From Flavobacterium daemonense (GTDB taxonomy: Bacteria; Bacteroidota; Bacteroidia; Flavobacteriales; Flavobacteriaceae): a stretch of DNA of 56,959 nucleotides. Each line of letters begins with the position of its first letter. Within the stretch, counting starts at the first letter, position 1. The stretch is from contig NZ_VJYD01000021.1 in the NCBI RefSeq assembly GCF_007341385.1, forward strand, positions 1-56,959, read 5' to 3'. Below the pieces are notes generated by a model that searched no databases, had not been told where the DNA came from, and saw only the letters and a list, made by a program, of their open reading frames with translations. The position numbers were made by a program, and so were the translations under genes. Positions 8,561 to 15,137 of this stretch are shown here, piece by piece.

Positions 8561-8574
8561 TAGCGTAAAGTTTA

Positions 8575-8656
8575 TCATCCTGAGGAATGAAACTCCACAA
8601 TCATAATCGACAATCTTTGTCGAATCCCGCGTGTGATCCTTCGTTCCTCAGGATGA
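8575..8656. repeat. Long hairpin element, AATCTTTGTCGA family, member 1
   Basis: Arms TCATCCTGAGGAATGAA (8575-8591) and its near-perfect complement (8640-8656) enclose a core with CGACAATCTTTGTCGA and a GTGTGAT word. The core is shared with the elements at 10774-10903 and 49466-49573. Confidence 0.8.
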
Positions 8657-8785
8657 CAAAACTGTGTGGTCAATTCTTTGTGTCTTTAATTCTCGGAGTT
8701 TCTTATGTGGCCTTCATTTCCGACAAAACTCTGTGATAATGATAAACTTGATTAAAAAAAATCAAAAAAATCAAATTTCAGGTGG

Positions 8786-8793
8786 TACTTTTG
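8786..8793 (+). promoter_or_regulatory. TAnnTTTG -7 box of the DUF3754 gene
   Basis: TACTTTTG matches the consensus exactly. It lies 39 bases before the ATG at 8833, so a GTG start at 8782, upstream of the expected transcription start, is unlikely. Confidence 0.7.
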
Positions 8794-8832
8794 TGTTTTG
8801 TTTATGCACCGAAATTAAGTCCCAAAATCAAT

Positions 8833-10071
8833 ATGATACGAGAACATTACATTCCTTTTAATAAGGAATTCTTACTCGAACAACAAATTACCGCTTTTGC
8901 TGAAGATGCAGAAAAAGCTGCCGATTTTAGAAATCTATTCGAAATAATTGAGCATTATTATCATTACGAATCTTTTAATCTCAATAAAAATTTAAAACAG
9001 AATTACGCCTTATTCGACCCTGATTTGAGCGAAAAAGAACGCGAAGGATTTATTGGAAAAAGTGATTTTTCGATTTTTAAAGAAACTTTGCTTACGGTTT
9101 TAGAACGTGGCAATTACCACCGAATTGACAAGCAAACTTTAGAAACTGCTCTTGCCGAATCAGACTTGATTGGTCTGGATTTATCAATTGATTTTAATGC
9201 TTTTAAAGATTACGAACTTTATGTACGCGGTCAACATAAAGCCAAAGAAAAAATCAAGAAGTTTATTTTCTGGAAGAAAGAAGTCGAAATCGAATATTAT
9301 GATCGTGTGCTGATTTACCTAAATTACAGCGACGCTGATTATTTAGCGGCAAAGAAAGTCAAACTGGGAAAAATGCCTATTGATCCAGGTTCGATTGTAT
9401 TGAAAATATTTAAGCGAGTTCCCAAAAACGACTTGGAAACGATTTTCCCAAATGCTATTCCGAGAATGTCTCTGAAGGATAAAATGCTGCTTTGGATTCC
9501 GGGAATTTTTGGTGGAATTTCACTATTGAGTGCCAAAGTAATTCCTGCCCTAATCAATATGTATAATGCATATGAAACAGGCGAAGCAATCGATTTGCTA
9601 AATAGCAAAACTTCGCTTAATCAAGGTTTGATTGCATTAGGAATTTTGTCTATTTATTGTTTTCGCCAGTACAACAATTTCGTAAACAAAAAAATCAGAT
9701 ATTCTAAAATTCTTTCGGATAGTTTGTATTTTAAAAATCTCGGAAACAATAGTGGCGCTTTTTATTCGCTTTTAAATTCATCTGAAGAAGAAGTTTTAAA
9801 AGAAACTATTCTGGCTTACTCTTTTTTAAACCGAAACAATCATCCGTTGACCGCCGAAGAACTGGATACGCAAATAGAATCTTGGTTTGAAACAACTTTA
9901 AAAACCGAATTAGACTTTGACGTAAATGATGCTTTATTGAAATTGAAAAGCATTGGCCTGGGAATTGAAAACAACGGAAAATGGAGCGTAATTCCGCTAA
10001 AAGATGCGCTTGTTAAAATTGATGAATTGTGGGATACTATTTTTGAATATAATTCGATTCAGAAAGTTTAA
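8833..10071 (+). CDS. DUF3754 (TMEM143-like) membrane protein
   Basis: A 412-residue protein from the chosen ATG (MIREHYIPFNKEF). It matches the DUF3754/TMEM143-like pattern: an N-terminal soluble part (FSIFKETLLTVLERGNYHRI), the VLKIFKRVPKNDLETIFP motif, then a hydrophobic hairpin (residues about 225-250 and 265-290) and a soluble C-terminal part resembling a winged helix. The human homologue is mitochondrial and no biochemical function is established. A frame-compatible GTG at 8782 is rejected because a promoter box lies inside that extension. The gene seems monocistronic. Confidence 0.75.
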   Translation: MIREHYIPFNKEFLLEQQITAFAEDAEKAADFRNLFEIIEHYYHYESFNLNKNLKQNYALFDPDLSEKEREGFIGKSDFSIFKETLLTVLERGNYHRIDKQTLETALAESDLIGLDLSIDFNAFKDYELYVRGQHKAKEKIKKFIFWKKEVEIEYYDRVLIYLNYSDADYLAAKKVKLGKMPIDPGSIVLKIFKRVPKNDLETIFPNAIPRMSLKDKMLLWIPGIFGGISLLSAKVIPALINMYNAYETGEAIDLLNSKTSLNQGLIALGILSIYCFRQYNNFVNKKIRYSKILSDSLYFKNLGNNSGAFYSLLNSSEEEVLKETILAYSFLNRNNHPLTAEELDTQIESWFETTLKTELDFDVNDALLKLKSIGLGIENNGKWSVIPLKDALVKIDELWDTIFEYNSIQKV

Positions 10072-10080
10072 TTTAGTTTT

Positions 10081-10149
10081 TCTCGCAGATTTGGCAAATT
10101 GAGCAGATTTTTTCAAAGTCTAAAAAGAAAATCTACCAAATCTGCGAGA
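10081..10149. repeat. TCTCGCAGATTTGG inverted repeat
   Basis: Perfect 14-bp arms at 10081-10094 and 10136-10149, just after the DUF3754 stop. A second weaker pairing (AGATTTT with AAAATCT) lies inside. It is followed by no T run, so it is a repeat rather than a classical terminator. Confidence 0.8.
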
Positions 10150-10231
10150 GAAATTTTACTCCATTTTCTGCAAATAAATAAAAAGAATTTTCATTAGATT
10201 TACAGCAACCTAACTATTAAAACCACAAAAA

Positions 10232-10696
10232 ATGAGAACATTAGATCAATGGTTTGCAGAATATGCTGTAAGTCACCAAAACCCAAAAAACAAAGCAATA
10301 CACTATATTTGTGTTCCGGCTATTTATTTTTCAATCGTTGGTTTATTAATGAGTATTCCGAGTGGTATTATTGCCGAAACTTTAAAACTGAATGCACCAA
10401 TTATTGAAAATTGGGCTTTTATTGTTTTACTTTTTGTTCTCGTTTTTTACATTCGCCTATCGATTGCGATGGCGGTTAAAATCGCCATTTTCTCCGCAAT
10501 TTGTCTAATTGCAAATTATTACATCTCACAGTTTGTGCCGTTGTGGATGTTCTCCATTGGCGTTTTTGTAATTGCATGGATCGGGCAATTTTACGGACAC
10601 AATATTGAAGGCAAAAAACCATCTTTCTTAAAAGATCTTCAGTTTTTACTGATTGGCCCAGCTTGGGTTGTAGAGAATATTTTTTCTAAGAAATAG
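10232..10696 (+). CDS. Mpo1-like (DUF962) membrane protein
   Basis: A 154-residue membrane protein of the DUF962/Mpo1 family. Yeast Mpo1 is an Fe(II)-dependent dioxygenase acting on 2-hydroxy fatty acids, and the bacterial function is not established. Characteristic parts are the N-terminal WFAEYAVSHQNPKNKAIHYICVP block, about four transmembrane helices, and the C-terminal GHNIEGKKPSFLKDLQFLL plus GPAWVVENIF motifs. The His residues proposed to bind iron (SHQN, IHY, YGHNIEG) are all present. It lies between two palindromic repeats and has no operon partner. Confidence 0.85.
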   Translation: MRTLDQWFAEYAVSHQNPKNKAIHYICVPAIYFSIVGLLMSIPSGIIAETLKLNAPIIENWAFIVLLFVLVFYIRLSIAMAVKIAIFSAICLIANYYISQFVPLWMFSIGVFVIAWIGQFYGHNIEGKKPSFLKDLQFLLIGPAWVVENIFSKK

Positions 10697-10702
10697 ATTT
10701 CT

Positions 10703-10750
10703 AATGGCACGCGGATGACACAGATTTAAACAGGTTAACGCGGATTTTTT
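10703..10750. repeat. Fragment of the CACGGATTACAC-type repeat
   Basis: Words GGCACGCGGATGACACAGATTTAAACAG-like and AACGCGGATTTTT resemble, in part inverted, the element at 50690-50762. I judge it a degenerate member. Confidence 0.55.
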
Positions 10751-10773
10751 TTTAATTTTCTGCTTGATAGATT

Positions 10774-10903
10774 TTTGTCATTTCAAAGAACGAAACCCGA
10801 ACGATAGCGAATAGGCGAAGCAAATCTCCGCAAGAAACTCCATCTAAATCGCCAATCTTTGTAGAGCTACTTGCGGAGATTTCTCGTTTCTCGAAATGAC
10901 AAA
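10774..10903. repeat. Long hairpin element, AATCTTTGTCGA family, member 2
   Basis: Outer ends TTTGTCATTTC and GAAATGACAAA are complementary, as are AAATCTCCGCAAG and CTTGCGGAGATTT. The core contains GCCAATCTTTGTAGAGC. The left arm carries an extra about 26-base segment (CCCGAACGATAGCG...). Compared with the member at 49466-49573 the inner arm sequence differs but remains paired. Confidence 0.85.
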
Positions 10904-10990
10904 CTCACGCTAAAAAACATTATTACACACTAATTATCAAATACTTAGGAAATATTCTCATAACTTTATCTTACGATAAATCAAATAGTT

Positions 10991-11737
10991 ATGAAGATAA
11001 ACGACAAAGAAGTGAAAATTGAAAGTTTTGATATTTTTACCTACCGACGAATCAGACGCGCAATTGGGTATTTAGGAATAAGTCTACCCATTCTTTTGGT
11101 TAGTTTTTCTCTGATTTCGTTTTTTCAGACTCAGATTCAGCCCTCGATTAGTGATTATTATTACACAAATTTGAGGGAAATTTTTACTGGTACTTTGTGT
11201 GCAGTTGGTTTATTTTTGATTCGGTATAAAGGTCACGGAAATACTTCGATCTTGAAAAATGATAATCTGTTAACCAATATTGCCGGAATTATGGCAATTG
11301 GCGTCGCCTTGATTCCGACAAACCCAACGGATATTTCTCAAAAAATATACACGTTTATTCCCTCAACAAAAACTTGGCTTGGCTGGCTTCACTATGGCTT
11401 TGCCGGAGTATTCTTTTTGATATTGGCTTTGCTCGCGATTAATGTTTTTACAATTGGTCAAGCCAATGAAATGCGGGAACCAAAAAGCATTTTAAATGAA
11501 AATAATATTTACAGATTTTGTGGCTATATGATTTTGGTTTCATTGATTTTAGTTCCCGTTTCTGGAAAATTCAAACTGTTTTCTTATTCAACTTTAGTTT
11601 TTGAAACCATTGCTTTATTTGCTTTCGGAATTGCCTGGCTTATTAAAGGTCGTGCACTTGGCGATCAAGGAAAAATTGGCCAGAAATTATATCAAGAAAA
11701 CAATGCTGTCGATACTGAAAAAACAGTGGAGAAGTGA
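10991..11737 (+). CDS. Unknown polytopic membrane protein
   Basis: A 248-residue protein with about six predicted transmembrane helices (around residues 25-50, 68-85, 100-118, 135-160, 182-198 and 208-225) and a short charged N-terminal part. The QPSISDYYYTNLREIFTGTLC segment between helices 1 and 2 looks like the most conserved part and I have the impression of a widespread uncharacterised family, but I cannot name it. No catalytic motif stands out. It has its own leader and runs towards the convergent M90-type peptidase gene. Function unknown. Confidence 0.65.
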   Translation: MKINDKEVKIESFDIFTYRRIRRAIGYLGISLPILLVSFSLISFFQTQIQPSISDYYYTNLREIFTGTLCAVGLFLIRYKGHGNTSILKNDNLLTNIAGIMAIGVALIPTNPTDISQKIYTFIPSTKTWLGWLHYGFAGVFFLILALLAINVFTIGQANEMREPKSILNENNIYRFCGYMILVSLILVPVSGKFKLFSYSTLVFETIALFAFGIAWLIKGRALGDQGKIGQKLYQENNAVDTEKTVEK

Positions 11738-11798
11738 ATGGAATTTTGTTTGACAATCATAAATGGCAGAATATAATCCTGAAGAAAAATTACTTTCT

Positions 11799-12596
11799 TT
11801 AAACTTCTTTATAATTGATCATTGTTTTTACATTTTCAAACAGTTCCGGGAATTCTTTTCTGAAGATTTCCGGAGTTTCAAAAAAATGCTCCAAAATCAC
11901 GGCAAGAAATTCAAACTTGTTAGTATAGGCGTAATCTCTAAAATAGTGCTTTTCTTTAAGTTTATTTGCTAGATTCTCTTGGTCAAAATACTTTTCTATT
12001 TCCATAAATTCATCGTAGAAAATTATCGCATTAGGATCGCTTCTTTTTCGGGAATTAAAATGCAGCACATGCGTAAATTCATGTAACCCAAGATTAATAT
12101 TGTCTTTTGTCTGGTGTCCGCTCAGGAAATCTTCCCATGAAAAAACAATCGTTTTCATTCTCGGATTGTATTCTCCTTTATGATATTCCTGATTGATTGT
12201 TGAATAATAAACGGTAGGATAAATGACAATATGTTCAAATAAGTCGATGAGATACGCTCGCATTCCAAAAGTCAGCATTACATAAGTTCCAGCAATAATC
12301 AGTTTCATTTCTTGCGTTACTTCAATACTTTTTCCATCAAAATTATAGTGCCCAATGAAGTTTTTTACCCGATGTTCAAAATACCTTTTCTTTTTTTCAG
12401 GAAGGTTTTCGTAAAAAGGGAATTCTCTTTCTAAAACCGTTTTGTCCTGTGGATCAATTTGTTGTAATATCGGATAAAAAAACAAATATAACGGCTTGTT
12501 AAACAGCAATAAATAAATGGGCTCGATTACTCTGAAAACGATTATCAGGACAAGAATGACAATAAAAATGATTCCGATAAAAAATATAAAAAGCAT
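11799..12596 (-). CDS. M90 (MtfA-like) zinc peptidase, membrane anchored
   Basis: A 265-residue protein with an N-terminal transmembrane segment (residues about 3-21) followed by an MtfA/M90-like domain. The zincin motif HEFTH is at His172-Glu173-His176, and a downstream FYDEFMEIEKYF...NKFEFLAVILEHFFE region supplies the acidic helix expected for a third metal ligand (the Glu in EFLA is the likely one). E. coli MtfA is a cytosolic peptidase that binds the regulator Mlc. Flavobacteria have no obvious Mlc, so the substrate here is unknown. It is convergent with the preceding membrane-protein gene. Confidence 0.8.
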   Translation of the reverse strand: MLFIFFIGIIFIVILVLIIVFRVIEPIYLLLFNKPLYLFFYPILQQIDPQDKTVLEREFPFYENLPEKKKRYFEHRVKNFIGHYNFDGKSIEVTQEMKLIIAGTYVMLTFGMRAYLIDLFEHIVIYPTVYYSTINQEYHKGEYNPRMKTIVFSWEDFLSGHQTKDNINLGLHEFTHVLHFNSRKRSDPNAIIFYDEFMEIEKYFDQENLANKLKEKHYFRDYAYTNKFEFLAVILEHFFETPEIFRKEFPELFENVKTMINYKEV

Positions 12597-12746
12597 AATT
12601 TATGATTTGTGGCAAAACAGAAATTTTTAGGAATCTCTGCTTTGCTAAAATAGAAATTTAAAAACTGTAAATCGAGTTTTTTTACTTTCACAATATTATT
12701 TATTTCTGAATATCCTAAATTTACATAAACACAAAATCAATATATT

Positions 12747-13349
12747 ATGAGAAAAATAATTGTTTTGTCGATGATTTCGCTAGACGGCGTAATGCAGGCT
12801 CCGGGCGGGCCAGAAGAAGATAAATCGGACGGATTCAAATACGGAGGCTGGACAGCGCCTTTTGGAGATGAAGCTTATAGTAAAGCTGTACGAAACGAAC
12901 TCAAACCTGCAGATTATCTTTTAGGCAGAAAAACTTTTGAAATTTGGGAAGATTACTGGCCTAAAAATTCAGAATTTTGGCCCGGAATTAATGACGGTAA
13001 TAAATATGTACTCTCTAAAACCAGAAAAAATTCAGAATGGAAAAATTCTTCTTTCATAGAAAATCTAGAAGATATAAAGAACCTCAAAAACTCAGAAGGT
13101 AAAGATATTCAGGTTTGGGGAAGCAGTGAATTAGTTCATTCATTATTAAAAAATGATTTGGTTGATGAATTGAGATTAAAAATTCATCCGTTATTGCTTG
13201 GCAAAGGCAAAAAACTTTTTGACAGTAATGCATATCCATCAGGATTTACTTTAACAGAAAGTAGCACTACCACAACTGGGGTAATTTTAGCCAGTTATAA
13301 AAGAGCTGGAGAAATAAAAACAGGAAACGCTGGAGAAACTATTAAGTAA
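12747..13349 (+). CDS. Dihydrofolate reductase/RibD C-terminal fold protein
   Basis: A 200-residue NADPH-dependent reductase-like protein of the RibD C-terminal/DHFR family (often annotated YyaP/YwjB-like). Visible hallmarks are the N-terminal IVLSMISLDGVMQAPGG strand-loop, the ADYLLGRKTFEIW segment, the QVWGSSELVHSLL glycine-containing cofactor turn and the C-terminal DELRLKIHPLLLGKGKKLF block. It is not the folate-pathway FolA enzyme. The substrate is unknown. A small membrane-protein gene follows after 22 bases, so the two probably form an operon. Confidence 0.85.
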   Translation: MRKIIVLSMISLDGVMQAPGGPEEDKSDGFKYGGWTAPFGDEAYSKAVRNELKPADYLLGRKTFEIWEDYWPKNSEFWPGINDGNKYVLSKTRKNSEWKNSSFIENLEDIKNLKNSEGKDIQVWGSSELVHSLLKNDLVDELRLKIHPLLLGKGKKLFDSNAYPSGFTLTESSTTTTGVILASYKRAGEIKTGNAGETIK

Positions 13350-13371
13350 CGAACCTTTAACTTTAAAACAG

Positions 13372-13563
13372 ATGAAAAACAATGTACCCGTATTTACTTT
13401 TAGTATTGTAGCAATAATTGTAGGCGCTGCACTTTACAAGCAATTCAATTTTGAAACCTTAAGATTTGAAAAACCAGCGCTGGCAATTGTTTATTTAATT
13501 GTTTTTTTGTTTTCGATTTTTATACTGATTAAGGGTTTTAGGAAAAAACGATCTGAGAAATAA
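13372..13563 (+). CDS. Small two-helix membrane protein
   Basis: A 63-residue protein with two hydrophobic helices (about residues 7-22 and 38-55) and a basic tail ending KGFRKKRSEK, so both ends probably face the cytoplasm. It follows the reductase gene by 22 bases and ends just before a hairpin, consistent with the end of a two-gene operon. No family recognised and no function proposed. Confidence 0.6.
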   Translation: MKNNVPVFTFSIVAIIVGAALYKQFNFETLRFEKPALAIVYLIVFLFSIFILIKGFRKKRSEK

Positions 13564-13586
13564 AAGGAGTGCCATTATAAAAAGAA

Positions 13587-13618
13587 AAAAGCCAGTCTCA
13601 CAAACGAAAATGGCTTTT
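13587..13618. terminator. Bidirectional hairpin between small membrane gene and parE
   Basis: AAAAGCCA (13587-13594) pairs with TGGCTTTT (13611-13618), with A/T runs on both sides. It sits between convergent genes and touches the parE stop codon. Confidence 0.6.
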
Positions 13619-13915
13619 CTATGATGGTAAACTTTTACTGAAATTTTGCCTACCAATTATTGAAATTATTTCAATTCGATTATCACTTACTATTCTATAA
13701 TAAATTGTATCTACACCGCAGACGCAATATCTATATCCAACTTTAATATGCCTAGCCGATGGAAATAAAAACGGATTTTCCTCTATTCGTTCAAAGCAGT
13801 CATGAATAAGACTGAAGTATCTATCAGCCTGATCTAAACCAAATTTACTAATTCCATAATAGTAAATCCTTTTTAAATCATCTTTGGCTTCGTTGCTCAA
13901 GAAATAATCATACAT
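13619..13915 (-). CDS. parE: ParE/RelE family toxin
   Basis: A 98-residue type II toxin of the RelE/ParE superfamily. The pattern YDYFLSNEAKDDLKRIYYYGISKFG, then ERIEENPFLFPSARHIKVGYRYCVCG and a C-terminal YYRIVSDNRIEIISIIGRQNF strand is typical of ParE proteins, which poison DNA gyrase, whereas RelE types cleave mRNA. The sequence fits ParE better but the target is inferred. Its start overlaps the antitoxin gene by eight bases, so the pair is co-translated. The length is complete and no disabling change is seen. Confidence 0.88.
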   Translation of the reverse strand: MYDYFLSNEAKDDLKRIYYYGISKFGLDQADRYFSLIHDCFERIEENPFLFPSARHIKVGYRYCVCGVDTIYYRIVSDNRIEIISIIGRQNFSKSLPS

Positions 13916-14153
13916 CTGGCAGATCTTTCTTGAATTCCGTTAACATTTCTTCTCTTGTCTGTTTTTTAGCAAATCCGCTTTTTTCTCCACTATCTATTTT
14001 ATTACGAACAAATTCATAATATTCTTCTTGGGAACGAGCTTGTTTAATTAGATAATTAATAGCTTCACTCTTACTCGAAAACTCCTCACTTTTAACTTGC
14101 TTTTTTAACCATTCATCATTTTGATTAGCTAAAGAAATACTTTGTCGTGGCAT
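13908..14153 (-). CDS. parD: ParD-type ribbon-helix-helix antitoxin
   Basis: An 81-residue antitoxin with an N-terminal ribbon-helix-helix DNA-binding part (QSISLANQNDEWLKKQV, EFSSKSEAINYLIKQA) and a flexible charged tail that would cover the toxin. ParD proteins bind their own promoter with or without ParE. Here a perfect 34-bp palindrome lies ten bases upstream of the ATG and is the obvious operator. It is co-transcribed with the toxin gene, overlapping it by eight bases. Confidence 0.88.
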   Translation of the reverse strand: MPRQSISLANQNDEWLKKQVKSEEFSSKSEAINYLIKQARSQEEYYEFVRNKIDSGEKSGFAKKQTREEMLTEFKKDLPDV

Positions 14154-14162
14154 AATAATACT

Positions 14163-14196
14163 TTTAAAGTTGGTGTAAATTTACACCAACTTTAAA
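14163..14196. promoter_or_regulatory. 34-bp perfect palindrome, probable ParDE operator
   Basis: The half-site is TTTAAAGTTGGTGTAAA, followed immediately by its exact complement, with no spacer. It ends ten bases before the parD ATG on the minus strand. The central TAAATTTA resembles a -7 element, so repressor binding would cover the promoter. Confidence 0.75.
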
Positions 14197-14271
14197 TAAA
14201 ATCGTTCAAAATATTTTTTTTTAACGTTTATTACTTATTGCTATAAATTATTGGGAAGAAGTAGGGAATAA

Positions 14272-14310
14272 AAAAAGCGTAAACCTTCATTTTAAAGGCA
14301 TACGCTTTTT
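14272..14310. terminator. Hairpin between tRNA-Arg and parDE
   Basis: AAAAAGCGTA (14272-14281) pairs with TACGCTTTTT (14301-14310) with an inner CCTT/AAGG pair. On the minus strand it lies six bases after the tRNA 3' end and carries an A/T run, so it likely terminates the tRNA transcript. Confidence 0.75.
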
Positions 14311-14315
14311 TACAG

Positions 14316-14389
14316 TGACCCAGGAGGGGTTCGAACCCCCAACCCTCAGAGCCGAAATCTGATATTCTATCCAGTTGAACTACGAGGTC
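14316..14389 (-). tRNA. tRNA-Arg (anticodon TCG)
   Basis: On the minus strand a 74-base cloverleaf folds: acceptor GACCTCG with CTGGGTC (one mismatch, one wobble), D-arm GTTC/GAAT, anticodon stem TCAGA/TCTGA with loop TTTCGGC, five-base variable loop, and T-arm GGGGG/CCCTC with loop TTCGAAC. Positions 34-36 read TCG, decoding CGA as arginine. CCA is not encoded, which is common in this phylum. Confidence 0.88.
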
Positions 14390-14407
14390 ATTTTATTGTA
14401 GATTGTT

Positions 14408-14471
14408 GATTTTAGATTTTAGATTCCTTTTTGCAATCTAAAATCTAAAATCTAGTCCCGAAGCTTCGGGA
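14408..14471. repeat. AGATTTTAGATT inverted repeat plus TCCCGAAGCTTCGGGA palindrome
   Basis: Arms of 18 bp at 14408-14425 and 14435-14452 are perfectly complementary around a nine-base loop, followed at 14456-14471 by a perfect 16-bp palindrome. The pair lies between the yqeY stop and the tRNA gene and may act as terminator of the dcw operon. Confidence 0.8.
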
Positions 14472-14482
14472 TAAAATTATAT

Positions 14483-14932
14483 TTACGAAAGTAATTTCTT
14501 TACAATTGTAGAAATGGTTTTTCCTTCAGCAGTTCCTCCTAATTGAGCAGAAGCCAATCCCATTACTTTACCCATTGAAGCAATTCCTGAAGCTCCAGTT
14601 TCAGCAATAATTTTTGCAATTACAGCTTCTACTTCTTCTTCGCTTAATTGCGCTGGCAAAAATTTCTCGATTACAGCAACTTGAGCCAATTCTGGTTCAG
14701 CTAAGTCAGGACGATTTTGCTCTGTAAAGATTCTTGCGCTTTCTTTACGAGTTTTTACCAATCTTTGAAGCAATTTAATTTCTTCATCTTCTGATAATTC
14801 TTCTTTAGAACCTGACGCCGTTGAAGCTAATAATAATTCAGATTTAACTGCTCTTAAAGCCTCTAAAGCTACTGTATCTTTTGCTTTCATGGCCGTTTTG
14901 ATCTCGTCCATGATTTGTGTTTGTAAACTCAT
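14483..14932 (-). CDS. yqeY: GatB/YqeY domain protein
   Basis: A 149-residue protein matching the stand-alone YqeY family, related to the tail domain of the amidotransferase subunit GatB that contacts tRNA. The whole length is the family domain, starting SLQTQIMDEIKTAMKAKD and ending EGKTISTIVKKLLS. Its function is not established, and an RNA-binding role is inferred from GatB. It is the last gene of the dcw cluster, separated from ftsZ by 205 bases containing a terminator, so its expression may be partly independent. Confidence 0.93.
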   Translation of the reverse strand: MSLQTQIMDEIKTAMKAKDTVALEALRAVKSELLLASTASGSKEELSEDEEIKLLQRLVKTRKESARIFTEQNRPDLAEPELAQVAVIEKFLPAQLSEEEVEAVIAKIIAETGASGIASMGKVMGLASAQLGGTAEGKTISTIVKKLLS

Positions 14933-14989
14933 GTTTATGTTTTATTTAAAATAAGCAAATGCTTATTAATTGGTATATTAATTTGGATT

Positions 14990-15016
14990 TTTTTCTCGAC
15001 TTCGCTCGAACTGACA
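14990..15016. repeat. Single arm of the CGACTTCGCTCGAACTGACA repeat
   Basis: The sequence resembles one arm of the inverted repeat at 3306-3373 (shared CGACTTCGCTC) but no partner arm is present nearby, so it is a degenerate or half copy. Confidence 0.6.
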
Positions 15017-15076
15017 ATAAGATTCACTTTAAAAACCTATTTAGGAAGTCAAATTTCTAAATTCTGTGCGAAGATA

Positions 15077-15114
15077 AAAAAAATAACCCGAAAATTAAAT
15101 CCAATTTTCGGGCT
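15077..15114 (-). terminator. Intrinsic terminator of ftsZ
   Basis: Read on the minus strand, CCCGAAAATT pairs with AATTTTCGGG over ten bases around a six-base loop, followed by a T-rich run. It lies 24 bases after the ftsZ stop. Confidence 0.85.
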
Positions 15115-15137
15115 ATCCTAATATTATGATTTTAAAA

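Larger units (their letters stand above)
8003..8832. other. 830-base gene-free region with two terminators and a repeat
   Basis: No convincing coding sequence. It contains AT-rich repeat words (about 8050-8100), an eight-bp hairpin (GATTTTCA/TGAAAATC at about 8195-8215), intrinsic terminators at 8246-8290 and 8511-8560, a long inverted repeat at 8575-8656, and the promoter of the downstream DUF3754 gene at 8786-8793. Confidence 0.7.

Noticed and set aside
8782..8832. GTG start that would extend the DUF3754 protein by 17 residues
   Set aside because: A perfect -7 box lies inside the extension, so that part would not be transcribed from it.
8664..8861. 65-codon open frame before the DUF3754 gene
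   Set aside because: It crosses the promoter box at 8786-8793 and overlaps the hairpin element and the true gene start. Composition and sequence do not resemble a protein.
11763..11972. 69-codon open frame antisense to the M90-type peptidase
   Set aside because: It overlaps the intact peptidase gene on the other strand, and that gene has the HEFTH motif and normal length.
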